From contig OY987232.1 in assembly GCA_963920705.1 (NCBI GenBank), positions 13,703,726-13,767,725 of the forward strand: a stretch of 64,000 bases of DNA, written 5' to 3'. Shown here in pieces: positions 11,967 through 22,028 of this stretch (within the stretch, counting starts at the first letter, position 1; each line of letters opens with the position of its first letter). This DNA comes from Odiellus spinosus. Its lineage: Eukaryota; Arthropoda; Arachnida; Opiliones; Phalangiidae. Made by a program: the position numbers and the translations under genes. Under the pieces are notes generated by a model. It did no database searches. It had not been told where the DNA came from and saw nothing but the letters and a program-made list of their open reading frames with translations.

Positions 11967-12303
11967 CAGAAGTAGATGAAACACTCCTTTGAAGTCTACT
12001 ACTCTAATGTTCGATATAGCGCTCCTCTCTGTATGGGTAAAATTCCCAATTTTACGAGATCGGAGGGGTCCTACTTCATACCCCCTGTCTACGGAAAATT
12101 GGAAATTCTCTCTCTCCACAAACGACGACGTTTTTTTGACGAACTTCAAGGCTGCTAGAGATATTCGCTCGACGAACTCCCGTTCCGAAAATATCTACCG
12201 TTAGGAGGCGTACGAATCGCGCTTTGTGAAACTAACCCATACAGAGAGGGGTAGACAAGACCAGGGAGTAATAGACTTCAAAGGAGGGTTTCATCGGCTT
12301 CTG
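11967..12303 (-). mobile_element. MITE family A, copy 4
   Basis: Full-length 337-bp copy. The left end is slightly changed (CAGAAGTAGATGAAACACTC). The 7-bp duplication GTTATAC lies on both sides. Confidence 0.92.
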
Positions 12304-12639
12304 GTTATACCTTTCAAATATACACAGGAATTACTTTTCTTAATAATTAACATACCGTTGGAAGCAGGGATTTCTTAAGGTCACAGAAACCACCCACTGT
12401 AAATCGAAACGATACTGAATTTTTCGTAAGATGAAGGAGAATCATCTGTAATTTCAGGAAATATTTTATTCATTAGTATTATACTTCATGTATATTTATA
12501 ATGAACCTTTGCTTGGACAAACTATTGCTTAAAAACTAACATTTGCTTCGGACTTCAATCTGGCATGATAATAAATTTATACTATCGATTAATCCCATAA
12601 TTCAACCTCGCCATATTTAGGCTTTAGAATGATTGGCTC

Positions 12640-12990
12640 TTATGACTATTTAGACGAATTCGAAATTGAAGAGGAACTTGCAGCGCGCCATTGGGGTACA
12701 CTCTGTACACGCCGATCTGTTAAGAGATGTCGCTATCATAGTTCTCATTCGGATCTTATTCTGATTGGCTAAGCTATGACGAGAAAGACAAACTAGGCGG
12801 CAATCCTTCCCCTCGCGCTTCGAGACTTGACGTGTAATACGTGGATAGGTACGAGAGCGAGAGAGTGAGGCGAGGCGCCATCTATTATGGTAGTTAATCA
12901 TTATATTTGTACCCCAATGTCCGTAGCCCCTGGATCAGTTGGTTTATGAGTAAGGAAATTTCGAATTCGTCTAATACAGCCTTGTTTGTC
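12640..12990. mobile_element. Repeat family F, copy 1
   Basis: The reverse complement of this stretch matches 27890-28460: AATAGATGGCGC, CTCTCGCTCTCGTACCTATC, CACGTATTACAC, CGCCTAGTTTGTCT and TAGCTTAGCCAATCAGAAT. Copy 2 is interrupted by MITE E. No gene was seen. Confidence 0.6.
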
Positions 12991-13421
12991 GTATAATTTA
13001 AATTCACCCCAATAAAAAGGTTCAATCTTAATGAAATTATTACGACAAGCATGGTTGTGTTCTGGCAAAGCCCAAAATATTTGTATTGGAGACCTCGAAA
13101 GGTATTCGAGTTACCCCTTATCTTCTTTATTATAAAAACCTGCTTCAATTGAATCTAAAAATCCTTTAAAACACAATACCTCTTCCTTGACTGAGTTGTC
13201 CGTCGATCTTGGTAACTTGACGCCGGACAGTAATCGATACGTTTTGTTAGCCTATTTAATGAGAAAACATTTTGTATATAGAATTCAATTTCTAACTTAA
13301 ATATTTATCAAACTTTCTGTAGGACATGTCTTAACTGAAGAGTAGAATAACTTGTGCTAAGCTAAACTCATAAAGGGTGAATCCAACCTAAAAACGAGTG
13401 ATTGGCGTTTAAATTCAATCA

Positions 13422-13737
13422 AATATTAAACTAGAAATAAATTTAAAGCTTACCCGAAAAATAGGGTTAGCTGGATTCATGGAGATCCTGAATTTGTTGG
13501 CGTTGATGGGTCAGCGACCAATGAGCATAAGGCCTGTCGTAAAGGCGAGATCTCAATGATACTTCCAATGAAATTCGATTGGTTGCTGACTCATCAATGC
13601 GGAGAAATGTCGGATCTCCATGAATCCAGGTAAAAGGTTTTATTATTTCTAGTTTTATATTTGTTTGTAAAAAAATTGGCTGGTGGATTAGGCCTATTTA
13701 ACGATAAGTAATCGATAAAAAAATCACGTGTATAGAG
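13422..13737. mobile_element. Family D foldback element, copy 3
   Basis: Arms carry AAACTAGAAATAAATTTAAA and the inverse. The centre carries GACCAATGAGC and the inverted GATTGGTTGCTGA. It lies just downstream of the last GRb exon seen. Confidence 0.65.
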
Positions 13738-13853
13738 AAAATACAGATCCTGGTGTAAAATTGGTGGGACTCGTCTCTATATAGTTAAGAAGCGACCTAT
13801 CAAACCAGTACACGTGAGCCTTGGCAACCTTAATTTGTAAATAACCAACTTAC

Positions 13854-16800
13854 TTCGGTGTTAGGATATTCACTAACGTTGCACATTATCAAAATTCTTA
13901 AAAGACTGAGGAATATCCTGAGAAGAGCTCGGGTAAAAAATTCTGAAGAAACCTCTGTGAAGGCCCTAATCGTTCTAGTTTTACCAACGAAGAATAATCC
14001 GAATGTTATGGTTAACAGACTGTCAAGTAAGCTAGTTGCTAACAGTGGAGACATGCTGTTGCTTCCTTCTTCGAACGTAGAGTGTAACGAAATCAACCAT
14101 ATCCTTTTCTCTTGGAGACACTTTTCAATTTTTGAACTTGAAACTTTCAATTCTCGCCATGTTTCGAAAGTTTCCGTTAGGTGTTTGTTGTATTCTCTCA
14201 TGACGTATTGAAAAAACACGCAATAGTAAATTAGCATTCCTTCGACGGCAAAATTGGTAATTGTTTCAACTGTTGACAATGTTATGTTCACAATCAATAG
14301 CAATGCTATTCCTTTCGAATAATAATAGGGGTAATATACATTCGTTTTAACATCGAGTACATCAACGGTGATATCTGCTAGTAACACGACAAGGTTCAGT
14401 ACCAAAAACCAACATCCAGATCTGATCATATGACGGTTAAAGCGAGGGCGTGTTGTTAAGTTATCTTCAATGTCTGAAATTTTGTTTTTTAAGTCTTGAA
14501 GAATGAAACGTCGCCTGAAGCGGATAACCAGTATTATGGTGCGATACACAAAATCTTCAAATAGGAAGAAAAATATCACCGTGACGGATTTAACTGCTGA
14601 TGTTCTTGGTCTGTTTTGGTAATAACTGGAGTCCCCTAAAACATAGTAACAAAAAGGATATGATGACAGTAGAAAGCGTATGACAGCTAAATATACAACC
14701 ATTTTCCTTAGCAACAACGTTTGTGTAAAACATAAACGACTGTATTACAGTATTTTTTATAAAGAATTGTTATTGGCTTGTATCGTAAATTTGACAAATA
14801 GCAAACTTATTTTTCTGGGCTGCTTCGAGACATAGCTCTTGGGCAACTTCGAGACGTAAAGCTCTTGGGTCACTTCGAGACGTAAAGCTCTTGGGTCACT
14901 TCGAGACGTAAAGCTCTTGGGTCACTTCGAGACGTAAAGCTCTTGGGTCACTTCGAGACGTAAAGCTCTTGGGTCACTTCGAGACGTAAAGCTCTTGGGC
15001 CACTTCGAGACGTAAAGCTCTTGGGCCACTTCGAGACGTAAAGCTCTTGGGCCACTTCGAGACGTAAAGCTCTTGGGCCACTTCGAGACGTAAAGCTCTT
15101 GGGCCACTTCGAGACGTAAAGCTCTTGGGCCACTTCGAGACATAAAGCTCTTGGGCCACTTCGAGACATAAAGCTCTTGGGTCACTTCGAGACATAAAGC
15201 TCTTGGGCCACTTCGAGACATAAAGCTCTTGGGCCACTTCGAGACATAAAGCTCTTGGGTCACTTCGAGACATAAAGCTCTTGGGTCACTTCGAGACATA
15301 AAGCTCTTGGGTCACTTCGAGACATAAAGCTCTTGGGCCACATCGAGACATAAAGCTCTTGGGCCACTTCGAGACATAAAGCTCTTGGGTCACTTCGAGA
15401 CATAAAGCTCTTGGGCCACTTCGAGACATAAAGCTCTTGGGCCACTTCGAGACATAAAGCTCTTGGGCCACTTCGAGACATAAAGCTCTTGGGCCACTTC
15501 GAGACATAAAGCTCTTGGGTCACTTCGAGACATAAAGCTCTTGGGCCACATCGAGACATAAAGCTCTTGGGCCACTTCGAGACATAAAGCTCTTGGGCCA
15601 CTTCGAGACATAAAGCTCTTGGGTCACTTCGAGACATAAAGCTCTTGGGTCACTTCGAGACATAAAGCTCTTGGGTCACTTCGAGACATAAAGCTCTTGG
15701 GCCACATCGAGACATAAAGCTCTTGGGCCACTTCGAGACATAAAGCTCTTGGGTCACTTCGAGACATAAAGCTCTTGGGCCACTTCGAGACATAAAGCTC
15801 TTGGGCCACTTCGAGACATAAAGCTCTTGGGCCACTTCGAGACATAAAGCTCTTGGGTCACTTCGAGACATAAAGCTCTTGGGCCACTTCGAGACATAAA
15901 GCTCTTGGGCCACTTCGAGACATAAAGCTCTTGGGCCACTTCGAGACGTATAGCTCTTGGGCCACTTCAAGACGTATAGCTCTTGGGCCACTTCGAGACA
16001 TAAAGCTCTTGGGCCACTTCGAGACATAAAGCTCTTGGGCCACTTCGAGACATAAAGCTCTTGGGCCACTTCGAGACATAAAGCTCTTGGGCCACATCGA
16101 GACATAAAGCTCTTGGGCCACATCGAGACATAAAGCTCTTGGGCCACATCGAGACATAAAGCTCTTGGGCCACATCGAGACATAAAGCTCTTGGGCCACT
16201 TCGAGACATAAAGCTCTTGGGCCACTTCGAGACATAAAGCTCTTGGGCCACTTCGAGACGTATAGCTCTTGGGCCACATCGAGACATAAAGCTCTTGGGC
16301 CACATCGAGACATAAAGCTCTTGGGCCACATCGAGACATAAAGCTCTTGGGCCACATCGAGACATAAAGCTCTTGGGCCAGTTCGAGACATAAAGCTCTT
16401 GGGCCAGTTCGAGACATAAAGCTCTTGGGCCAGTTCGAGACATAAAGCTCTTGGGCCAGTTCGAGACATAAAGCTCTTGGGCCAGTTCGAGACATAAAGC
16501 TCTTGGGCCAGTTCGAGACATAAAGCTCTTGGGCCAGTTCGAGACATAAAGCTCTTGGGCCAGTTCGAGACATAAAGCTCTTGGGCCAGTTCGAGACATA
16601 AAGCTCTTGGGCCAGTTCGAGACATAAAGCTCTTGGGCCAGTTCGAGACATAAAGCTCTTGGGCCAGTTCGAGACATCTCTCGGGGCGATTTCGCGTCAT
16701 GGCATGGCTCTTAGGTCACTTGGAGACGAATCTAATTTCTAAGTAGCTCGTTATCTAACTCACACCAAAACAGACGTTGAAAACTAAAATTGTATCTATA

Positions 16801-17195
16801 AGTGAAGTTAAGATACTTAACTCTAAAGTTTTGTGTACTATTTAAACCAACATTACATTCAGCATTTGTTGCTAAGGGCAGATAGTTGTTTACAAAATAT
16901 TATCATCATTAATTTTCTAATAACCTTGTTCATCATCATTATATTCAATTTCCATGGTGACATTAGTTGAGTATGAATCGTTGATCTCCCTCATATTCCA
17001 ATTCTCACGTACATACCTGTCAAAATCAATCAATAACCTGTCGTGAACTCTAATGGCAAATTTGGCCAATAATAGTCCAAACCAAAATAGGTTCGGAGTC
17101 CATGTCTTTAAATGAAAACAAATTTTGTTCTTCGACAAAGGAACTATTCCTATGACAATTAACAATGCTGTGAATAATTTGTATCCGACTGGCAT
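13854..17195 (-). CDS. GR-like receptor cassette GRb (two exons seen)
   Basis: Gustatory-receptor-like membrane protein, minus strand. Exon 1 is 16925-17195 (ATG at 17195, start MPVGYKLFTALL) and ends at the donor CAAG|GTTATT, phase 1. Exon 2 is 13854-14635, with acceptor TTTTAG. The join gives EQ-GDSSYYQNR in frame, and exon 2 ends at the donor GAA|GTAAGT, phase 0. The visible product is 351 residues and ends ...EYPNTE, aligning with the N-E end of its paralogues. Exon 2 opens with a hydrophobic FFFLFEDFVYR segment, then an Arg-rich loop and further membrane segments. Intron 1 is about 2.3 kb and consists mostly of the 26-bp minisatellite. GRb lacks the intron that splits GRd and GRe after their fifth hydrophobic region. 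No exon for the last membrane segment was found downstream. Confidence 0.65.
14816..16676. repeat. 26-bp minisatellite, about 71 copies, inside GRb intron 1
   Basis: Head-to-tail repeats with core AAAGCTCTTGGGCCAC, period 26 bp. Variants are clustered: GACGTAAAGC units at the left end (14.87-15.13 kb), a mixed centre of GTCAC and GCCAC forms, CACATCGAG runs near 16.1 and 16.3 kb, and a uniform block of about 12 CCAGTTCGAG units at the right end. Three units make 78 bp, so the reverse strand stays open in several frames (MSRSGPRALCLEV and similar). These are not believed to be proteins. Block-wise variants point to amplification of local groups of units. Confidence 0.97.
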
Positions 17196-17334
17196 CCTAC
17201 GAGATGTGGTAAGGAGACTCGAAGAATTAAACTTGGCTTTACTTTCGAGGTCTAGATGAATAATGAAGTAAAGTTGCGGTGCGTTTTGAATAGGCGAGGA
17301 AGATGATAATGATCGTAAGGGTACTTTGTAGAAG

Positions 17335-17342
17335 GGCGTGGT
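17335..17342 (-). promoter_or_regulatory. Putative promoter element of GRb (CCACGCCC)
   Basis: GGGCGTGG on the plus strand, about 140 bp upstream of the GRb start. The upstream 200 bp resembles that of GRa, where GGGTGTGG is at about 900-907. The AT-rich TTAATTAGCTTTT block is shared by both. The CGCCC core also precedes GRc, GRd and GRe. Confidence 0.35.
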
Positions 17343-17585
17343 CCACTTATTATTGATATGTTTGTGTTAAAAGCGAAAATTAATTAGCTTTTTTTCTCTT
17401 CCCACTTGTTATTCTTATGTTTGACCTATTTTGTATATGGAATATGCATTTATAAAGTGCTTTGGTAAACTATACGTTTCAGTAGGCATTGGCAACTACT
17501 TTTTTCTAAATATGAGGCTCTACATTGTGTATCAATACGCCTCAGCTTTCCCCATAATGCAGAAAAGTGGCCATTTGCTTTAACA

Positions 17586-19070
17586 GCGGAAAAGCGACGA
17601 CCATTTTGTTTGAATAGCTGAAAAGCGACGACCATTTTGTTTGAATAGCGGAAAAGCGACGACTATTTTGCTTGAGCAACGGAAGAGAGACGGCTATTTG
17701 CTTGAACAGCGGAAAAGCGACGGCTATTTGCTTGAGCAACGGAAGAACGACGACCAATTGCTTGAGCAACGGAAGAACGACGACCAATTGCTTGAGCAAC
17801 GGAAGAACGACGACCAATTGCTTGAGCAACGGAAGAACGACGACCAATTGCTTGAGCAACGGAAGAACGACGACCAATTGCTTGAGCAACGGAAGAACGA
17901 CGACCAATTGCTTGAGCAACGGAAGAACGACGACCAATTGCTTGAGCAACGGAAGAACGACGACCAATTGCTTGAGCAACGGAAGAACGACGACCAATTG
18001 CTTGAGCAACGGAAGAGGGACGACCAATTGCTTGAGCAACGGAAGAGGGACGACCAATTGCTTGAACAGCGGAAGAGGGACGACCAATTGCTTGAACAGC
18101 GGAAGAGGGACGACCAATTGCTTGAACAGCGGAAGAGGGACGACCAATTGCTTGAACAGCGGAAGAGGGACGACCAATTGCTTGAACAGCGGAAGAGGGA
18201 CGACCAATTGCTTGAACAGCGGAAGAGGGACGACCAATTGCTTGAACAGCGGAAGAGGGACGACCAATTGCTTGAACAGCGGAAGAGGGACGACCAATTG
18301 CTTGAACAGCGGAAGAGGGACGACCAATTGCTTGAACAGCGGAAGAGGGACGACCAATTGCTTGAACAGCGGAAGAGGGACGACCAATTGCTTGAACAGC
18401 GGAAGAGGGACGACCAATTGCTTGAACAGCGGAAGAGGGACGACCAATTGCTTGAACAGCGGAAGAGGGACGACCAATTGCTTGAACAGCGGAAGAGGGA
18501 CGACCAATTGCTTGAACAGCGGAAGAGGGACGACCAATTGCTTGAACAGCGGAAGAGGGACGACCAATTGCTTGAACAGCGGAAGAGGGACGACCAATTG
18601 CTTGAACAGCGGAAGAGGGACGACCAATTGCTGAACAGCGGAAGAGGGACGACCAATTGCTTGAACAGCGGAAGAGGGACGACCAATTGCTCGAGCAACG
18701 GAAGAGGGACGACCAATTGCTCGAGCAACGGAAGAGGGACGACCAATTGCTCGAGCAACGGAAGAGGGACGACCAATTGCTCGAGCAACGGAAGAGGGAC
18801 GACCAATTGCTCGAGCAACGGAAGAGGGACGACCAATTGCTCGAGCAACGGAAGAGGGACGACCAATTGCTCGAGCAACGGAAGAGGGACGACCAATTGC
18901 TCGAGCAACGGAAGAGGGACGACCAATTGCTCGAGCAACGGAAGAGGGACGACCAATTGCTCGAGCAACGGAAGAGGGACGACCAATTGCTCGAGCAACG
19001 GAAGAGGGACGACCAATTGCTCGAGCAACGGAAGAGGGACGACCATTTGCTCGAGCAAGGGAAGATCTAC
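17586..19070. repeat. 30-bp minisatellite, about 48 copies
   Basis: Head-to-tail units with core GACGACCAATTGCTTGA. Homogeneous blocks follow one another: imperfect starters, about 9 units with GAAGAACGACG, 2 units of the same with GAAGAGGGACG, about 20 units with GAACAGCGGAAGAGGG, and about 12 units with CTCGAGCAACGG. One unit near 18631 has a 1-bp loss. Because 30 is a multiple of 3, frames stay open on both strands for hundreds of codons (for example LLEQRKRDDQ repeated). These follow from the period and are not annotated as genes. Confidence 0.97.
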
Positions 19071-19381
19071 TTAAGCCTTGAATAGTTTCAGATTTTCGTA
19101 AATTTATTATGGAAACTTTATTTTTAAGTAGTGTAGCTCCTAATCCTCCTCCATAGATAAGATAAATCTTAAATTGTGGTACCATTGGATTACCATTGGA
19201 TTACCAAAACACCATGCACTACTTGGAATCAACAGCACGTTCGATTTTATTATTGATTGCTATGCTCATACGTATTGTGTTACTTATGGTATAATGTTGT
19301 CCCTTATTTTTTTGGCCATCCATACGCAAGAGATTAACCTTTCAACTTAGTAGGAATATATATTGTAAAACAAATACTAAC

Positions 19382-20428
19382 CTCATTAGACGGGTAATCT
19401 CCAATAATACATAGAATGATAAGTTTAAGTTTGCTGATCAACATTTTTAGAAATACCCTGCTCGTGGCGTCTTCGTATTTCATGTGGATTATTCTGGACT
19501 TGTCGATGTAAAATATACCAAAGCATGCCATTAACAAACTGTCCAATACGCTCATAGCTATCAGGACCGACATAATTGTACAAGCTTTCTGAAACAACGA
19601 GTTGATTTCAATGAGACGCAATCTCAATTTTTGAATTCCTTCGAAATAAAATTTAGAATCCAAATTTTCTTCTTCGAAAAAAACAGTTAAAGCTTCGTTG
19701 TATTCTTTGATGACGTATTTGAAGAACAAACTGTAATATATTAGCAATCCTTCTATGGCAAAACTCACGATTGTTTCGATGAGTGATGACAGGAAATTTA
19801 CTGTTAAACATATCGCGAAACCATTCAAGTTATAGTACGAAATATATCCGTAATAATTACTGACGTCAATCGCGCAAAACGAAACCAAAACAATGACGTT
19901 CAGAACCAAAAACCAAAATCCAGATTTCGTCATACGACGGTTAAAACGACTTGGATAAGTAAGATTATTTTCAATGTCTCGTATCTTTAATTTCAAGCCG
20001 GAGATTAAAAAACGACGTCTATAACTGAAAATGAATGTCAAAGCTTGATATACGAAATCTTCGAAGAAGAAAAAACCTATCACGGTGAACAGTTTGGCTC
20101 GCGACACTTCTTCGAAACGGTGAATATATTGTTCCCGTGATTTTCCATCTTCATCGGCTTCTTCAGTTTCGTTTGCCGTGGTCATGTCGATAGTCGTCAA
20201 GGTGCTACTATAGTTCAGAGTATTATTAGGTGAAATAAAACCGTCACCGTAGCGGTAAAGGTTGAAGGGGTTTTCCATTGCGTAAATTAACAATTTCAGT
20301 ATCAGAACAACAAACCAGAAGATATTCGGTAGCCAGGTTTTAAGATGAAAACTTAGTTTTCGATTCGACACTGGGTAAATTCCCATAACGTGAAGTAAAA
20401 CTGTAAATAATTTGTAAGAAACAGGCAT
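19382..20428 (-). CDS. GR-like receptor cassette GRc (one large exon)
   Basis: The most complete single-exon member: 349 codons from ATG at 20428 to the donor GAG|GTTAGT at 19382, phase 0. Hydrophobic segments lie at about residues 7-20, 33-50, 111-136, 169-187, 203-238, 284-308 and 327-345. Between the second and third is a Ser/Thr/Asn-rich stretch with NNT, NYS and NET sites. A conserved NLTYPSRFNRRM motif is at 155-166, and the exon ends GDYPSNE. The pattern LRLRLIEINSLF followed by a membrane segment and a final acidic E is what I expect of arthropod GRs, whose last 60-80 residues (last membrane segment, TYhhhhhQF) would lie in a further exon. None was found before the next cassette. It has neither of the introns seen in GRb or GRd/GRe. 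Confidence 0.7.
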
Positions 20429-20531
20429 CTTATCTTTCTTTAATCAGGTAAATTTAGTAGTAACTTGTCCCTATCACTTACAAACACGAAATGGTACAAA
20501 TGTAGAAGAAAAAATGCACTGACATTTATAT

Positions 20532-20554
20532 GGGCGTTGTTGTGTTAGGATTAA
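20532..20554 (-). promoter_or_regulatory. Putative promoter of GRc
   Basis: On the gene strand, TTAATCCTAACACAACAACG is followed by CCC and an ATATAAAT box. It sits 104-126 bp before the ATG, matching the position of the same block upstream of GRe and GRd. Confidence 0.45.
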
Positions 20555-20746
20555 TAAGTTTTGTTGTATGACAAGTTGATGTTTGTATCGAAAATATTTC
20601 GATCGGATAGTATATATATATATACGCTTTTACGTAATTAAAATAAAACCTTGACCCCAAGAGCCGCTATTCGGCCGAAAAAGTATAATACGCAATTTCA
20701 CTAACTCTCTAGAGTGACTGGTGGATATCCAAGTTATACATTTAGG

Positions 20747-21083
20747 CAGAAGCCGATGAAACCCTCCTTTGAAGTCTATTACTCCCGGGTCTTGTCTACC
20801 CCTCTCTGTATGGGTTAGTTTCAAAAATCGCGATTCGTACGCCTCCTAACGGTAGATATTTTCGGAGCGGGAGTTCGTCGAGCGAATATCTCTAGCAGCC
20901 TTGGAGTTCGTCAAACAAAATGTCGTCGTTTGTGGAGAGAGAGACTTTCCAATTTTCCGTAGACAGGGGGTGTGAAGTATGACCACTCCGATCTCGTAAA
21001 ATTGGGATTTTACCCATACAGAGAGGAGCGCTATATCGAACATTAGAGTAGTAGACTTCAAAGGAGGGTTTCATCGACTTCTG
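20747..21083 (+). mobile_element. MITE family A, copy 5
   Basis: 337 bp, with inverted CAGAAG ends and the 7-bp duplication ATTTAGG on both sides. It lies between GRc and the second exon of GRd. Confidence 0.92.
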
Positions 21084-21613
21084 ATTTAGGTATATGAAAC
21101 ACTCCCACCACAAAAATAATATTTTCTTTCTTATAATGTAATTAAATTAATTAGGACTTCTACTTTATAGTATTGTTCGAAATTCGTATGATTATTTATT
21201 GATCGAATGTCAATCAGGTATTATGGTAATATTCTAAAAATCTTAAATTTATCTTTCAAGACAATTCATATGTGTTGATAATGAAACATGTTGAAAATTA
21301 AAGAACATGACAGGTTCGTTCCGTTTTCAGGAGGTAGTACCTTTGAATCTGTATTTTCAATTGAGTTGATTGCAAATCAGTAAATGATACGATTTGTACG
21401 TTTTCAGGGAAAATTTGTATTGAACTATAATTTGTAGTATAATGTGAGTTCACATTTTGTTCTCTTAATTGAACTCGACTTTTCACGACTCGTTAAGAAT
21501 ACTCGCCGGTTATTGGTTCTTTCTTAGCTATGCTAATCTTTGCTTTGAGTTTAAAATGAGTGGAGTCACGATTGGAAAAATATAGGCCATGGAATCCAGA
21601 ATATAAATGTTAT

Positions 21614-21929
21614 CAGAAACCGATGAAACCCTCCTTTGTCTACCCCTCTCTGTGTGGGTTAGTTTCTAAAAGCACGATTCGTACGCCTCCTAACGGTAGA
21701 TATTTTGGGAGAGGGAGTTCGTCGAGCGAATATCTCTAGCAGCCTTGGAGTTCGTCAAAAAAAACGTCGTCGTTTGTGGAGAGAGAGAATTTCCAATTTT
21801 CCGTAGACAGGGGGTATGAAGTAGGACCCCCTACGATTTTGTAAAATTGTGAATTTTACCCATACAGAGAGGAGCGCTATATGAAACATTAGAGTAGTAG
21901 ACTTCAAAGGAGGGTGTCATCGGCTTCTG
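21614..21929 (+). mobile_element. MITE family A, copy 6 (internal deletion)
   Basis: 316 bp, lacking about 20 bp inside the left arm. The left end reads CAGAAACCGATGAAACCC. Flanks ATGTTAT and ATGATAT are an imperfect 7-bp duplication, so this copy is probably older. Confidence 0.85.
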
Positions 21930-22028
21930 ATGATATTCGTTAAAAAATTCAGGTATACGCGACTTCGAAAAGACATATAATTTTGATTTTCATAATTTTG
22001 TTTGCGTTGAAAATTAATAAAAACTTAC

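Larger units (their letters stand above)
5474..13853. other. Gene-free spacer with repeats
   Basis: No gene was recognised between cassettes GRe and GRb. The stretch holds a degraded MITE A piece, MITE B copy 2, MITE A copies at 8206, 9915 and 11967, an inverted family I copy, family D copies at 10.7, 11.6 and 13.4 kb, and a family F copy at 12.64 kb. The remainder (for example 5.6-7.0 kb) is AT-rich DNA with no visible structure. Confidence 0.6.

Noticed and set aside
8131-12204. Recurring 60-80 codon ORFs with FEVYYSNV and NFTRSEGSYFIPP, on both strands
   Set aside because: They occur only inside family A MITEs, on both strands of each copy, and mirror the inverted arms.
12894-13148. ORF with SLLINQLIQG considered as the missing terminal exon of GRb
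   Set aside because: Most of it falls in repeat family F, which occurs elsewhere. It has no TYhhhhhQF-like end and no fitting phase-0 acceptor.
14922-16700. Long ORFs on the minus strand (up to 333 codons) through the 26-bp array
   Set aside because: The translations are one 26-residue period in several frames, created by three 26-bp units. There is no non-repeat domain, and the array lies in an inferred intron.
14816-19070. CRISPR-like reading of the tandem arrays
   Set aside because: Units are directly adjacent with no unique spacers, and the surrounding genes are eukaryotic.
17542-19185. ORFs of 320-547 codons on both strands through the 30-bp array
   Set aside because: Frames on both strands are open because the unit lacks stops and is divisible by 3. 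The 547-codon frame has a real ATG but its unique part resembles nothing known.
21298-21486. ORF with VSFTDLQSTQLKIQIQ considered as a terminal exon of GRd
   Set aside because: No acceptor was found in the required phase 0, and it has no hydrophobic segment.
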